A stretch of 52,012 nucleotides of DNA from Fimbriimonadaceae bacterium (GTDB taxonomy: Bacteria; Armatimonadota; Fimbriimonadia; Fimbriimonadales; Fimbriimonadaceae): assembly GCA_020850835.1 (NCBI GenBank), contig JADZDX010000050.1:1-52012 (forward strand). The letters run 5' to 3'. The position numbers and the translations under genes were made by a program. The notes under the pieces were generated by a model. The model ran no database searches. It had not been told where the DNA came from and was given only the letters and a program-made list of their open reading frames with translations. Shown here piece after piece: positions 8,847-17,078 of the stretch; position 1 is the first letter of the stretch, and each line of letters begins with the position of its first letter.

Positions 8847-10645
8847 GCGGGAAGCCACCGCCTAACCAGCGGCCATAAGGCTAAACCTACCGCCAAGCCT
8901 GCAACCAAGCCAATAGCGATCCGCACCAGTCCGACAAAAACGGGTGTGTGAAGGTGACACATTGTATTCACCATACTTGTCTGACCGATCATACCAAGCG
9001 CCGTTAGAAAACCTCCCGTGACTTGAGCCTTGCGGTTGGGGCGCACCAGAGCGGCCAGCCCAATGAACATCGCAGGATGACCAATCGCAAACTCCTTGGT
9101 TCGCGGGCGAACACTGAAGTACCGCTCCAGAACACTACGGAGTTTCAGTTCAACCCCGGACACGGCAGCTGGGTTATCGTTGCCGGTTCGAGCCAGCATG
9201 AACCCAAGCCCGATGAGGGCAACGCCTCCGACGAACAGCGCCCCCCATGTTACGGGTGTCATCGCTACCTTGGGCAACTCAAATTGGTCGCGCACAACCA
9301 TGGCCGTGACCGCGATAATCGGGAGGAAGTGCGCCATCTTTACGGCCCAGAAGCTCTCCGCCCGAACAAAGTAAGCGGGCCCATTGAGTAGGCCGGCTAC
9401 GCAAAGCCCACCGACAATGCTGACCAAGGAGATCAGGCCAAACTGGATCACTGGGTGGCATTTACGCCAAGACTTGAGCCCTTCGTAAGCAAGAACGGGG
9501 AAGACCATGGCCGCGAAGGTCGCCAGATATTGCGGGTCACCTTTCAATGCCAGCCCAGAACTCAGTAACCCCAGAAGAATCACAACGCCCTGGCACCATC
9601 GGCTTGATAATACGGTCATGGCCAAGCCACAACAGGCTCCGAATACTCCGCAGGCAATCAGGATTGGTACCCAGGCGGGCACGGAGGGATTTGCCCACGG
9701 GCGTGGCTGACTCACCTTCAGCTTCTCTTTCACGACTCCTTTAGCAACCAGGTCAAGCGAAGCCGCCAATGACCGCAGGGGAGTGTCCTGGTTGCTATCA
9801 AATGGACGCACAAGCAGGATCCGCTGATTTCGCTCGCCAGCGGCCCGGGCATAGCGCTCAATGACCTCTTGCGGGGTCATGCGCTCAATTTCGGCGGCCT
9901 GAATTGCGTGTAGCCGAACCACGTTCTGAGGATTGCTAGTGAGCATGGTCGTTTCGCCCACCATCTTTGCAAACTCAGGCGAGCAGTAGACCAATCCCTG
10001 GTGCTCCAAGGTCTCAGCCATCTCCTTTAGGTGGGCGCGACTACCAAGCACGCTATCGCCTTGGGGTAAGAATCCATCCGCCCCCTTCTCACCTGCGTCG
10101 CTGATAATTGCCTTGACATACTCACGACTCGGGCTCGGAATGTTGGAACTGCGCGCAACGAGGAAAAGGCCAGCACCCTTGACCTGCCGAGCGGCTGCGG
10201 GATCTAGGCCGAGGGACACGGACCGAAGGACTTGGTACGGGAGATCAGCCCCAAGCTGAATTCCGCGGCCGTCGGAGCTGGGTGTCAAGATACTCCGGCG
10301 CCGAAGGGCCTTCAGGACATCGTCCTGATTAAGGCGGCCAACGAGCCACTTTGCCTGTCCAACACTGTCGACAACGAGGCGCAAATCTCCCCGATCTAGG
10401 GCGTCGCCAATCGTGTCCTCGGGCAGGACGACGGCTCGCATTCCAGCCTGTTGCAATTCAATAATCGCTTGATCTACGGGTAAGCCGGAGGTCGCGGCTG
10501 CCTCGGTAATTACCGGCCATTCTAGGGCCAAGGCAACGGCCCGATTGCCGGCTTCAACCCGGTACCGCTGGGCAATGGACACTAGGGACCCCACCGCAGC
10601 CAGTAACGTGAACACCCACACCCAAATTGGTAATTGCTTAGTCAT
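8843..10645 (-). CDS. DUF5693 family multi-pass membrane protein
   Basis: The start is taken as the ATG at 10645, overlapping the upstream rhomboid stop by 8 bases; the track's first residue is a TTG. The 600-residue protein has one N-terminal helix (about residues 8-27), then an extracytoplasmic domain of about 300 residues resembling a TIM-barrel or deacetylase-like fold ('AGMRAVVLPEDTIGD', 'ADGFLPQGDSVLGS'). A C-terminal membrane region follows with about eight helices ('WVPILIACGVFGACCGLAM' and onwards). This layout is that of DUF5693, which I recall as a frequent neighbour of csaB in Firmicutes. The pairing suggests a role in pyruvylated polymer export or modification. No biochemical function is established to my knowledge. 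Confidence 0.85.
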   Translation of the reverse strand: MTKQLPIWVWVFTLLAAVGSLVSIAQRYRVEAGNRAVALALEWPVITEAAATSGLPVDQAIIELQQAGMRAVVLPEDTIGDALDRGDLRLVVDSVGQAKWLVGRLNQDDVLKALRRRSILTPSSDGRGIQLGADLPYQVLRSVSLGLDPAAARQVKGAGLFLVARSSNIPSPSREYVKAIISDAGEKGADGFLPQGDSVLGSRAHLKEMAETLEHQGLVYCSPEFAKMVGETTMLTSNPQNVVRLHAIQAAEIERMTPQEVIERYARAAGERNQRILLVRPFDSNQDTPLRSLAASLDLVAKGVVKEKLKVSQPRPWANPSVPAWVPILIACGVFGACCGLAMTVLSSRWCQGVVILLGLLSSGLALKGDPQYLATFAAMVFPVLAYEGLKSWRKCHPVIQFGLISLVSIVGGLCVAGLLNGPAYFVRAESFWAVKMAHFLPIIAVTAMVVRDQFELPKVAMTPVTWGALFVGGVALIGLGFMLARTGNDNPAAVSGVELKLRSVLERYFSVRPRTKEFAIGHPAMFIGLAALVRPNRKAQVTGGFLTALGMIGQTSMVNTMCHLHTPVFVGLVRIAIGLVAGLAVGLALWPLVRRWLPA

Positions 10646-11330
10646 CAAAGTCGCCGCCTGTTAGCCGCTCAAACTGGAATCCTCGGAGAAGATTAGCCCG
10701 CCCACCCAGAATCAAGACGGTGATCATCCCTGCGGCGAAGCCGCCAGCATGCGCCCAATTGGCAACTCCCTCTTGAGGCAGCAGGATTTGGAACACAAAC
10801 CAAAAGGCGAGCATGATCCACGCCACGATTGTAAACGTGATGAAGAAGAAAGGGAGTATCGTGAATTGAATCCGATTTCCCGGGAATAGCAGAAAATAGG
10901 CGCCCAATACTCCGCCAATCGCTCCAGAAGCTCCCAGCGTCGGAATAGTAGAAGTTGGCAGGAAGGCAATGTGAGCTGCTGACGCAACGATCCCCCAAAA
11001 CACATAGTACAGGGCATAGCGAACAGGGCCAAAAATCTCCTCCACCCTCCCCCCGAACGTAAGGAGAAACAGCATGTTCCCCACAATATGGGTTAGGTTG
11101 GCGTGGAGAAAAAGCATCGTGAAAAGTGTGGTGAGATTGGTAGGTTCCCCCTTGCCTTTCAGCACATCTATAATCTCTGCTGGACGCATGGCGAGGTCGG
11201 AAAAAACGACCCCACTGCCGTTAATGGCTCCCGAGCGATCCCATAGATAGATGATAATGTTAAGGGCAATTAGGGTGTAGGTCACCCACGGCCTTTCATT
11301 CGTTTTCAGATCATCGCGGATTGGGACCAT
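10638..11330 (-). CDS. Rhomboid family intramembrane serine protease
   Basis: The 230-residue protein has about six hydrophobic helices and the rhomboid signatures: 'HANLTHIVGNM' in TM2, the catalytic serine in 'GASGAIGG' (Ser 135) and the catalytic histidine in 'WAHAGGFAAG' (His 194). Rhomboids cleave single-pass membrane proteins within or near the bilayer. Its ATG follows the upstream stop with no gap (TAGATG), and its end overlaps the DUF5693 gene, so it is co-transcribed with the envelope operon. It may process one of the signal-anchored proteins of the same operon, but the substrate is not shown by the sequence. Confidence 0.95.
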   Translation of the reverse strand: MVPIRDDLKTNERPWVTYTLIALNIIIYLWDRSGAINGSGVVFSDLAMRPAEIIDVLKGKGEPTNLTTLFTMLFLHANLTHIVGNMLFLLTFGGRVEEIFGPVRYALYYVFWGIVASAAHIAFLPTSTIPTLGASGAIGGVLGAYFLLFPGNRIQFTILPFFFITFTIVAWIMLAFWFVFQILLPQEGVANWAHAGGFAAGMITVLILGGRANLLRGFQFERLTGGDFDD

Positions 11331-13319
11331 CTATCGGTCCCAAAAGATACCAAATTGGCTCTCCGTGGCGCGATCATTGCGGTCCGTCCAATTCACAATC
11401 CGCGTTGCATTGATAGCCCAATTTGTCGCGGCCGGATAGGTATCAGTTCCCCCGCCATCATAGAAGAGCCCAATCCCTAAACCTCGCTCCCTAAGGCTGT
11501 TCTTGGGTACATCCGCACTTCGACCGAGCGTAATGTTTGAGGCATTGTATTGGTCGTTGCCGTCGAAATCTAGAAAGACTCCCCATCCGTTGGCACTGCT
11601 TGCCCCCAGGCTCAGGTTCGGTGCCTTATAGGTATCCGCGCCAAACCGATCCATGATCATTCCGACGCTGAAATCATGCCCGGCTCCAAGAGCCATGTTT
11701 TGGGTTGCCACATACTCATCAGCTCCACCTTCATCTTCAAGGTAGCCAATGCCAAAGTGCGCTGCCGCCCCTTGCACGTACCAGACTCCTGAATAGAGGT
11801 CATTGCCGCCACGATCCCAAAGTGCGCCAACCCCATCCCAATATCCGACACCTTGCCCAAAAACTCCGCACGAGTAACTATCGTTACCATCAAGGTCATA
11901 CATCACTCCGACGCCCCCGCTTAGCGAGTGGCCATCCAAGTAGTCGGCCCGGCGCCCGACCCCCGCACCTTGGGCCATGCTAACGTTCGCTTGCGCCGTC
12001 TGAGGGCTCGGGAAATCCAGGTCTACGTTGTTGGCAACGTAGGAATCATTGCCCTGCCGGTCAATGATTGCGCCAAAACCGCCCGGTCCTCCGTAGCCCT
12101 GAACCGCGCTAAATCCAGCGTACTTGTCGTCGCCGGCCATGTCTTCAATGATGCCCAGCCCGAAGTAGCCATACCCCTGCGAGTTCACGTAGGCGTCGTA
12201 AATGTCATTTCCTGCAGTGTCACTCAGGAAACCCACCCCGAAGGTTCCACTTGCAAGGCCGGGGGTTTCCGACCGATATAGGTCGTCACCCTGCATGTCA
12301 AAAATCATGCTGACGCCCATGGTTGCGCCACCAGGACCCCAGTCATTGGCGCTCTTGCGGCCCGCATCTTGCCGAATCGGCAGTCCTACCAATCGTTCAT
12401 GGCTAACGTACTTGTCGTTACCTCGACTATCAACGACCAAGCTTGCCCAATTTGAAGCGGTTCGATTGCTGGGATATCCGACATAGGTATCGCTCCCCCC
12501 CGAATCAAGGATGAGTAATGTCGGCCCTCCTTCGTACTTATTGTCACCGCCGCCAGAAATGATGATTTCGCCCCAACTCGAGGCAATCTTAAAGTTGAAT
12601 TTCTCGGAGGTATCGATCCCCAAGAGCTTGTTCCGAGCGATGGTACAGGCCATGGCGATATCTTGGCTCGCACCGAACAGGTAAGGCATATCCACCCTCT
12701 CAATATCCTTTAGCATCCGACTAGTTCGGTCCGCATCATAGCCCGCTGGCTCCGGTGTCCTCGCCCGAACAAACAGCGACTCAACATTCTCGACATTGGA
12801 GAATGCTGCTCGGCGCATCGGAGCTACGTCCATGAGCACGGTCAAGATCAGGGCAGCGGCTTGGCGAGCTGGTTCGGGGATGGATGTTAAGACCGGCACA
12901 TTGCCTGAAATGAGGTTGGACCTTCGCATCCGTTCAAGAACCCCCGCTAGGGATCCTGGGCGACTTGCGAATTGCTCTGCTGCTTGGATGGGGTTGCCCA
13001 AAATCGTGCGCCTAACTCCGGGTCCCACCATCCTTGCCCCAGCCGCTAGGCTATCAGCCGGCCGATCACTTGCCGATGCGATGAGATCACGCTGGACGGA
13101 CATTAAGAATGGCAAGCGCCAAGGGTTCGCATAGGCACTTTGGTAGAACGTGCCCGCGTGGGACTTGTCCTGAAAGAAACTCACAATCTGGGGGTCGAAT
13201 CTCGCCGTTCCCGTGTTTAAGCCAGCCGTGCCAAGCGCAACGTCGAACGTGTTGTCTAAACTTTGTGCAGTGGAGGCAGCCGTGAGGCAGATCGTCAAGC
13301 AGAGGGCAAGGCTATTCAT
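11331..13319 (-). CDS. Exported protein with about 13 tandem GxDxY repeats
   Basis: The track start at 13466 is rejected because the ATG at 13319 gives a clear signal peptide ('MNSLALCLTICLTAASTAQ'), leaving 662 residues. The C-terminal two thirds consist of tandem units of about 30-45 residues with the core 'GxGxLxDxxGNDxY', seen as 'GGSDTYVG', 'GNDKYVS', 'GDDLYRS', 'GNDIYDA', 'GDDKYAG', 'GNDSYVA', 'GADEYVA', 'GNDQYNA' and others, often followed by 'QGxG'. This differs from RTX nonapeptides but suggests a metal-stabilised beta-solenoid or propeller. It is the first gene of the minus-strand operon and overlaps the divergent hydrolase gene at its 5' end by 38 bases. The function is unknown. 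Confidence 0.8.
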   Translation of the reverse strand: MNSLALCLTICLTAASTAQSLDNTFDVALGTAGLNTGTARFDPQIVSFFQDKSHAGTFYQSAYANPWRLPFLMSVQRDLIASASDRPADSLAAGARMVGPGVRRTILGNPIQAAEQFASRPGSLAGVLERMRRSNLISGNVPVLTSIPEPARQAAALILTVLMDVAPMRRAAFSNVENVESLFVRARTPEPAGYDADRTSRMLKDIERVDMPYLFGASQDIAMACTIARNKLLGIDTSEKFNFKIASSWGEIIISGGGDNKYEGGPTLLILDSGGSDTYVGYPSNRTASNWASLVVDSRGNDKYVSHERLVGLPIRQDAGRKSANDWGPGGATMGVSMIFDMQGDDLYRSETPGLASGTFGVGFLSDTAGNDIYDAYVNSQGYGYFGLGIIEDMAGDDKYAGFSAVQGYGGPGGFGAIIDRQGNDSYVANNVDLDFPSPQTAQANVSMAQGAGVGRRADYLDGHSLSGGVGVMYDLDGNDSYSCGVFGQGVGYWDGVGALWDRGGNDLYSGVWYVQGAAAHFGIGYLEDEGGADEYVATQNMALGAGHDFSVGMIMDRFGADTYKAPNLSLGASSANGWGVFLDFDGNDQYNASNITLGRSADVPKNSLRERGLGIGLFYDGGGTDTYPAATNWAINATRIVNWTDRNDRATESQFGIFWDR

Positions 13320-14484
13320 TTTTGCAGTTTGGGCCGCCGCGGCAGCCTTGGCGTTGGCGCAAGATCCCCAGATCACGCTCGCTCCACCATTGGTTCCATT
13401 TAACCCCGTAGAACTTCCGAACGGCAAAGTTACCCGCTTCAGCTTTCCGAGCGCGTGGGAAACCACATTCGCTGAAAACCAAAACGTCCCGATTCACATT
13501 TTGGTGCCCGAGTCAGCAAAGCCATTACCTGTGGTGGTCATCCTCCACTACTGGGGAGCCCCTGACCTTAAGGCGGAAAACGACCTTGCCCAAAAGCTTG
13601 CCGACGGCGGAATCGCGTCCGTCATCATGGAGCTTCCTTTTCACCTCTCTCGTGCTCCAAAAGGAAGCGGTAGCGGCGAGTTGGCTATCCAACCGGACCC
13701 TGAGAAGCTGAAAGCGATGATGATTCAAGCCGTCTGGGATGTAAGGCGGACCATTGACTGGATTGAAACTCGCCAGGAGTTTGATAAGACCAAGATCGGT
13801 CTAAGTGGGACCAGCCTCGGTGCCATTGTTGGAAGCATGGCGTTCGCAGTAGAGCCACGGATTGATGCCTATTGTTCGCTACTGGGGGGGGCAGATTTGG
13901 CCGACACGATATGGTCAAGCTCGAGACTGGCCACGGAACGGGAAAAGCTCCGACGGAATCACTGGACAAGAGACAAACTTGTTGATGCGCTAAAGGAAAT
14001 CGAGCCCACTGAGTACATTCGGAGCGACGAATCCCGTCCCGCTTACTTGATCGCCGCTCGATATGACACGGTCGTCCCAGCTCGCAGCTATGATGCACTT
14101 CGCTTGGCCCTCCCCCATATGAAGACGATGTGGCTGGAGACTGGGCACTACGGCGGCTTTGTGGTGCAGTCCGGTGTTTTCCGGTCCGTCGCAAAGTTCT
14201 TTTCCCAATCATTGAACGGAGAAGTCTTCACACCACCCAGCCGTCTGTATGCGCCAACCTTCCGGATTGGGGCCCCAGTGAACCTTGAAGATGGATTTCA
14301 GGTGGGGATTGGCCTTGATATATGGAAATTTGATGACGAGGGTCGCGGTTTCGCCACGGTCTTCATCACGCCAAAGGGGCCCCAAGCCTTTATCGGCATG
14401 AAAATAGGATCGGGGCTTGCCGCTGGCGTAACCGTCCTACCTAGAAGGACAACACTGGGGATATTGTGGAGCTTTGTTCTCTAA
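13282..14484 (+). CDS. Exported alpha/beta hydrolase (acyl hydrolase/esterase-like)
   Basis: The GTG at 13282 is preferred to the track start because GGAGG lies 5 bases upstream and it begins a signal-like segment ('LFIFAVWAAAAALALAQ'). The 400-residue product has an alpha/beta hydrolase core: a 'VVVILHYWG' strand with oxyanion region, nucleophile elbow 'GTSLG' (Ser 178), probable acid in 'ARYDTVVP' (Asp 262) and His 289 in 'TGHYGGF'. The complete triad suggests an active hydrolase of the dienelactone-hydrolase/ABHD type acting outside the cytoplasm. The substrate cannot be told. The end overlaps the next gene by 19 bases. Confidence 0.82.
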   Translation: MRQIVKQRARLFIFAVWAAAAALALAQDPQITLAPPLVPFNPVELPNGKVTRFSFPSAWETTFAENQNVPIHILVPESAKPLPVVVILHYWGAPDLKAENDLAQKLADGGIASVIMELPFHLSRAPKGSGSGELAIQPDPEKLKAMMIQAVWDVRRTIDWIETRQEFDKTKIGLSGTSLGAIVGSMAFAVEPRIDAYCSLLGGADLADTIWSSSRLATEREKLRRNHWTRDKLVDALKEIEPTEYIRSDESRPAYLIAARYDTVVPARSYDALRLALPHMKTMWLETGHYGGFVVQSGVFRSVAKFFSQSLNGEVFTPPSRLYAPTFRIGAPVNLEDGFQVGIGLDIWKFDDEGRGFATVFITPKGPQAFIGMKIGSGLAAGVTVLPRRTTLGILWSFVL

Positions 14485-15224
14485 CTGACGCCGCTCGGCA
14501 GAATATTGCGCAGACCTATATGGGCCTAGCGCGTGAGCTACCGGACACCCGAGTCATTGATCACCCAAACTTTGTCGGGACGATTTCCCTGCGCCCGTAC
14601 TCATTCTGCAACTTCATCCTAGGCTTTCATGGCGAAGAAGCCGACTTGGAATTGATCATCGCCGAGGTTGATCGTTGGGCGAGGCTACAGCCCGCCATGC
14701 GGATCTTCATCATTTCGGGTGATGAACCGTACGGCCTGACGGAAGCCATGCTCGACGCCGATTTTGCGCCTCTCCATCGAATGGTCCAAATGGTCTGGTA
14801 CCCAGCCCGCACGCTTGGCCGAGAGGAGTGGCACGAATGCGCTGGCCCAGAGTTCCGGCATGATGTGTCTGAATTCATGGTGAAGCAGTTCTTCTCCATG
14901 AACGAAGCGGGATTCCGGCAATTGGTCGTTGATGCAACGGCCAGCGGGACTCACGAGCTTTGGCACATCTCCGAAAACGATTCGATCATTGCCGCCGCGA
15001 TGGTCGCTCCTTCTCCACATGCTCTCGGAATTTACAACGTCTGCGTTGATTCTTCAAAACGTCGCCGAGGTTATGGGAGTTCATTGATGCGTTCAGCGCA
15101 ACTTCACGCATTCAAAAGGGGAACCCCCCTCGTCTTGCAATGCGACGAAAAACTTTCTTCGTGGTACCGCGAACTTGGATTTCAAGTTTTTGGCGAAATG
15201 CAGAGTTTTCAACGTCGGATTTGA
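14466..15224 (+). CDS. GNAT family N-acetyltransferase
   Basis: The 252-residue protein starts at a GTG inside the preceding hydrolase gene. The C-terminal half is a GNAT domain: 'ALGIYNVCVDSSKRRRGYGSSLM' contains strand beta4 and the acetyl-CoA pyrophosphate loop (R-x-x-G-x-G, here 'RRRGYG'), followed by 'WYRELGFQVFGEM', the usual C-terminal GNAT motif. The N-terminal half ('RPYSFCNFILGF', 'ISGDEPYGL') is typical of longer single-domain GNATs. It probably acetylates a small molecule or protein; the substrate is unknown. Confidence 0.88.
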   Translation: MELCSLTDAARQNIAQTYMGLARELPDTRVIDHPNFVGTISLRPYSFCNFILGFHGEEADLELIIAEVDRWARLQPAMRIFIISGDEPYGLTEAMLDADFAPLHRMVQMVWYPARTLGREEWHECAGPEFRHDVSEFMVKQFFSMNEAGFRQLVVDATASGTHELWHISENDSIIAAAMVAPSPHALGIYNVCVDSSKRRRGYGSSLMRSAQLHAFKRGTPLVLQCDEKLSSWYRELGFQVFGEMQSFQRRI

Positions 15225-15256
15225 TAAAACATTGCGTAAACTAGATAACGAGGTTC

Positions 15257-16123
15257 TTGAAACGTAGCGCCTTTACTCTGATTGAATTGCTTGTGGTTAT
15301 TGCGATCCTCGCGGTACTGACGGCAATTTTGCTTCCGGTGTTTACAGCGGCCCGGCGTTCTGCGTTCGCCTCCGTGTGCCTCAGTAACTTCAAGCAAGCT
15401 GGCCTCGCTGCTAATCTGTACTTTAACGATAACAATGAAGGCATGCTCCCGGCCGCCTACAATGGAGGGCCAACGGCAGACGCCTTCAACGATCGAAGGT
15501 GGCCCCAGATTCTTAATGCCTATATTGGGGATCGTCGTTTGTACAAGTGCCCAGCCGATCCCAAGCCTTGGCCCCGACCTCCAGCAACCTTTGACGAGGA
15601 CCTTCTGAGGGTAGACGCCATCGCTTACGACTACGCGGTGGCAAAGCTCAGCAACCTAGGCTACAACTACCTTTACCTAGCCCCGATTGTGCGAATTGGG
15701 AGCGAGCGCCATTCCATGCCCCGCAGTCTCAATGCGATTGAGAGCCCAACCAACACAATTTTTGGCGTTGACTCGGTAGAGGCCGTCACCCCAAGCGGCC
15801 TGCCCAGTGGCGGCGGTAGCCACCTCGTTGTTCCACCGTGCCGCTGGAAGCAGTCCGGAGGATCCCAGATTATTGATTCGTTCTTTTACGGTCAGGGCAT
15901 TGAAGTTGTGCTCGGAGAAACTGAGTGGGAGAAGGATAGCCAAAACAAGTTCACCGAGTACGGAGGGGCTTGGCCTTGGCACACGGGCCGAATGAACGTA
16001 TTGTTCGTGGACGGGCGGGTTAAGCCGATGACTCCAAGCCGCCTCGTCGCAGGATGCACCATTGAATATCAGCCTCAAGGGGTCATCGTAGATAGTGGAC
16101 GATACGACTGGGACATTAACTAA
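15257..16123 (+). CDS. Type IV prepilin-like protein with C-terminal H-X9-DG motif
   Basis: The start is a TTG at 15257, since the prepilin signature must be N-terminal; GAGG lies just upstream. '[18 protein letters not shown]' is a class III signal peptide cut before Phe, with Ala rather than the usual Gly at -1, and is followed by a hydrophobic helix with the conserved Glu 5. The globular part ends with '[13 protein letters not shown]', the H-X9-DG signature of pseudopilins abundant in Planctomycetota and Armatimonadota. These proteins are processed by PilD-like peptidase and assembled by type II/IV machinery. No pilus assembly gene is nearby, so it is an isolated pilin-like gene. Confidence 0.92.
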   Translation: MKRSAFTLIELLVVIAILAVLTAILLPVFTAARRSAFASVCLSNFKQAGLAANLYFNDNNEGMLPAAYNGGPTADAFNDRRWPQILNAYIGDRRLYKCPADPKPWPRPPATFDEDLLRVDAIAYDYAVAKLSNLGYNYLYLAPIVRIGSERHSMPRSLNAIESPTNTIFGVDSVEAVTPSGLPSGGGSHLVVPPCRWKQSGGSQIIDSFFYGQGIEVVLGETEWEKDSQNKFTEYGGAWPWHTGRMNVLFVDGRVKPMTPSRLVAGCTIEYQPQGVIVDSGRYDWDIN

Positions 16124-16130
16124 CCTGCCA

Positions 16131-16136
16131 TAATGT
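16131..16136 (+). promoter_or_regulatory. Candidate -10 element for the dehydrogenase gene
   Basis: TAATGT ends 6 bases before the ATG at 16143, so a transcript starting at the usual distance would begin on the start codon. The gap 'aggcgg' touches the ATG, too close to work as a ribosome-binding site. No good -35 is seen. Confidence 0.4.
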
Positions 16137-16142
16137 AGGCGG

Positions 16143-17078
16143 ATGAAAGTTAGCATTATTGGTGGCGGTGGCCGTGTTGGATCCGACGCCGCATTCGCCC
16201 TTCAATTGGGCGGAATCGTTAAAGAAATTGCTCTAGTTGACATGAATGCCGATATGGCGGCGGGCGAAGCGCTCGATATCCGCCACGGGTCGCACTACAC
16301 CTCAAGCCAAATCATCACCAGTAGCGGTGAATATGGCGTTATGGAAGGATCCAACTGCGTTGTTATTACGGCTGGCCTTCGGCGAAAGCCTGATGAGAGC
16401 CGGCTGGAACTCATTAGCCGCAACGTCGGCTTGTTCAGCACCATCTTGGAAGGGCTGAAGTCAACCCAACTTGCTCCCGACGCAACGATCCTTGTCGTGT
16501 CAAACCCCGTGGATATCCTCACCCATATCGCCGTGGAATCTGGCATTACGAGTCCTTCCCGTACGATCGGCCTCGGAACTGTTCTTGATACCTGCCGATT
16601 CTGTAGCTTGTTGGCCGACCACTTCAGCGTTCCCGCCAAAGATGTTAATGCTCTCATTCTTGGCGAGCATGGCGACAGCATGGTGCCGATCTGGTCTTCG
16701 GCCAATATTGGCGGCGTCTCTCTTAGTTCGATACCTGGGTTCACAAGCGAAGTCGGCCAGAGCATCTTTGAGTTTACAAAGAAGTCAGGCGCCGAAGTCA
16801 TTCGCCTCAAGGGTGGCGCTGGGCGCGCCGTGGGCGTTTCGATAAAAGAAGTTGTGGAAGCGATCGCTTTGGATTCTGGTCGAGTCCTACCGGTCAGCTC
16901 CCTCCAGTCCGGAAAGCTGGGCATCAGCGACATTTCCCTTTCGCTACCGACGCGAGTCGGTCGAAATGGTGCCAACGAAGTTCTCGCCCCGGCGGTCAGT
17001 GACTCCGAACGAGATTCTTTGCATGCTTCTGCGGCGGCCCTGAAGGAAGTTCTGGGCCAAGTTAAGTCCACCGTCTGA
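16143..17078 (+). CDS. L-lactate/malate dehydrogenase family protein
   Basis: The 311-residue protein has the LDH/MDH layout: nucleotide loop 'GGGGRVGS' (residues 7-14), Asp 33 for NAD+ ribose, substrate loop 'TAGLRRKPDESRLEL', 'SNPVDIL' and the catalytic 'GEHGDSMVP' histidine. The specificity position (Gln 102 in lactate, Arg 102 in malate dehydrogenases) is Arg 81 here, which favours oxaloacetate/malate. Other stretches ('GTVLDTCRF', 'DESRLEL') resemble lactate dehydrogenases. I therefore call it an LDH-like malate dehydrogenase with moderate certainty. Its stop overlaps the next start (TGATG). Confidence 0.85.
   Translation: MKVSIIGGGGRVGSDAAFALQLGGIVKEIALVDMNADMAAGEALDIRHGSHYTSSQIITSSGEYGVMEGSNCVVITAGLRRKPDESRLELISRNVGLFSTILEGLKSTQLAPDATILVVSNPVDILTHIAVESGITSPSRTIGLGTVLDTCRFCSLLADHFSVPAKDVNALILGEHGDSMVPIWSSANIGGVSLSSIPGFTSEVGQSIFEFTKKSGAEVIRLKGGAGRAVGVSIKEVVEAIALDSGRVLPVSSLQSGKLGISDISLSLPTRVGRNGANEVLAPAVSDSERDSLHASAAALKEVLGQVKSTV

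Noticed and set aside
13319-13466. N-terminal extension of the GxDxY protein in the track
   Set aside because: The extension lies antisense to the hydrolase N-terminus and would bury the clear signal peptide that begins at 13319.
13685-14212. 175-codon minus-strand ORF over the hydrolase
   Set aside because: It lies antisense to the complete catalytic triad of the hydrolase and has no recognisable domain.
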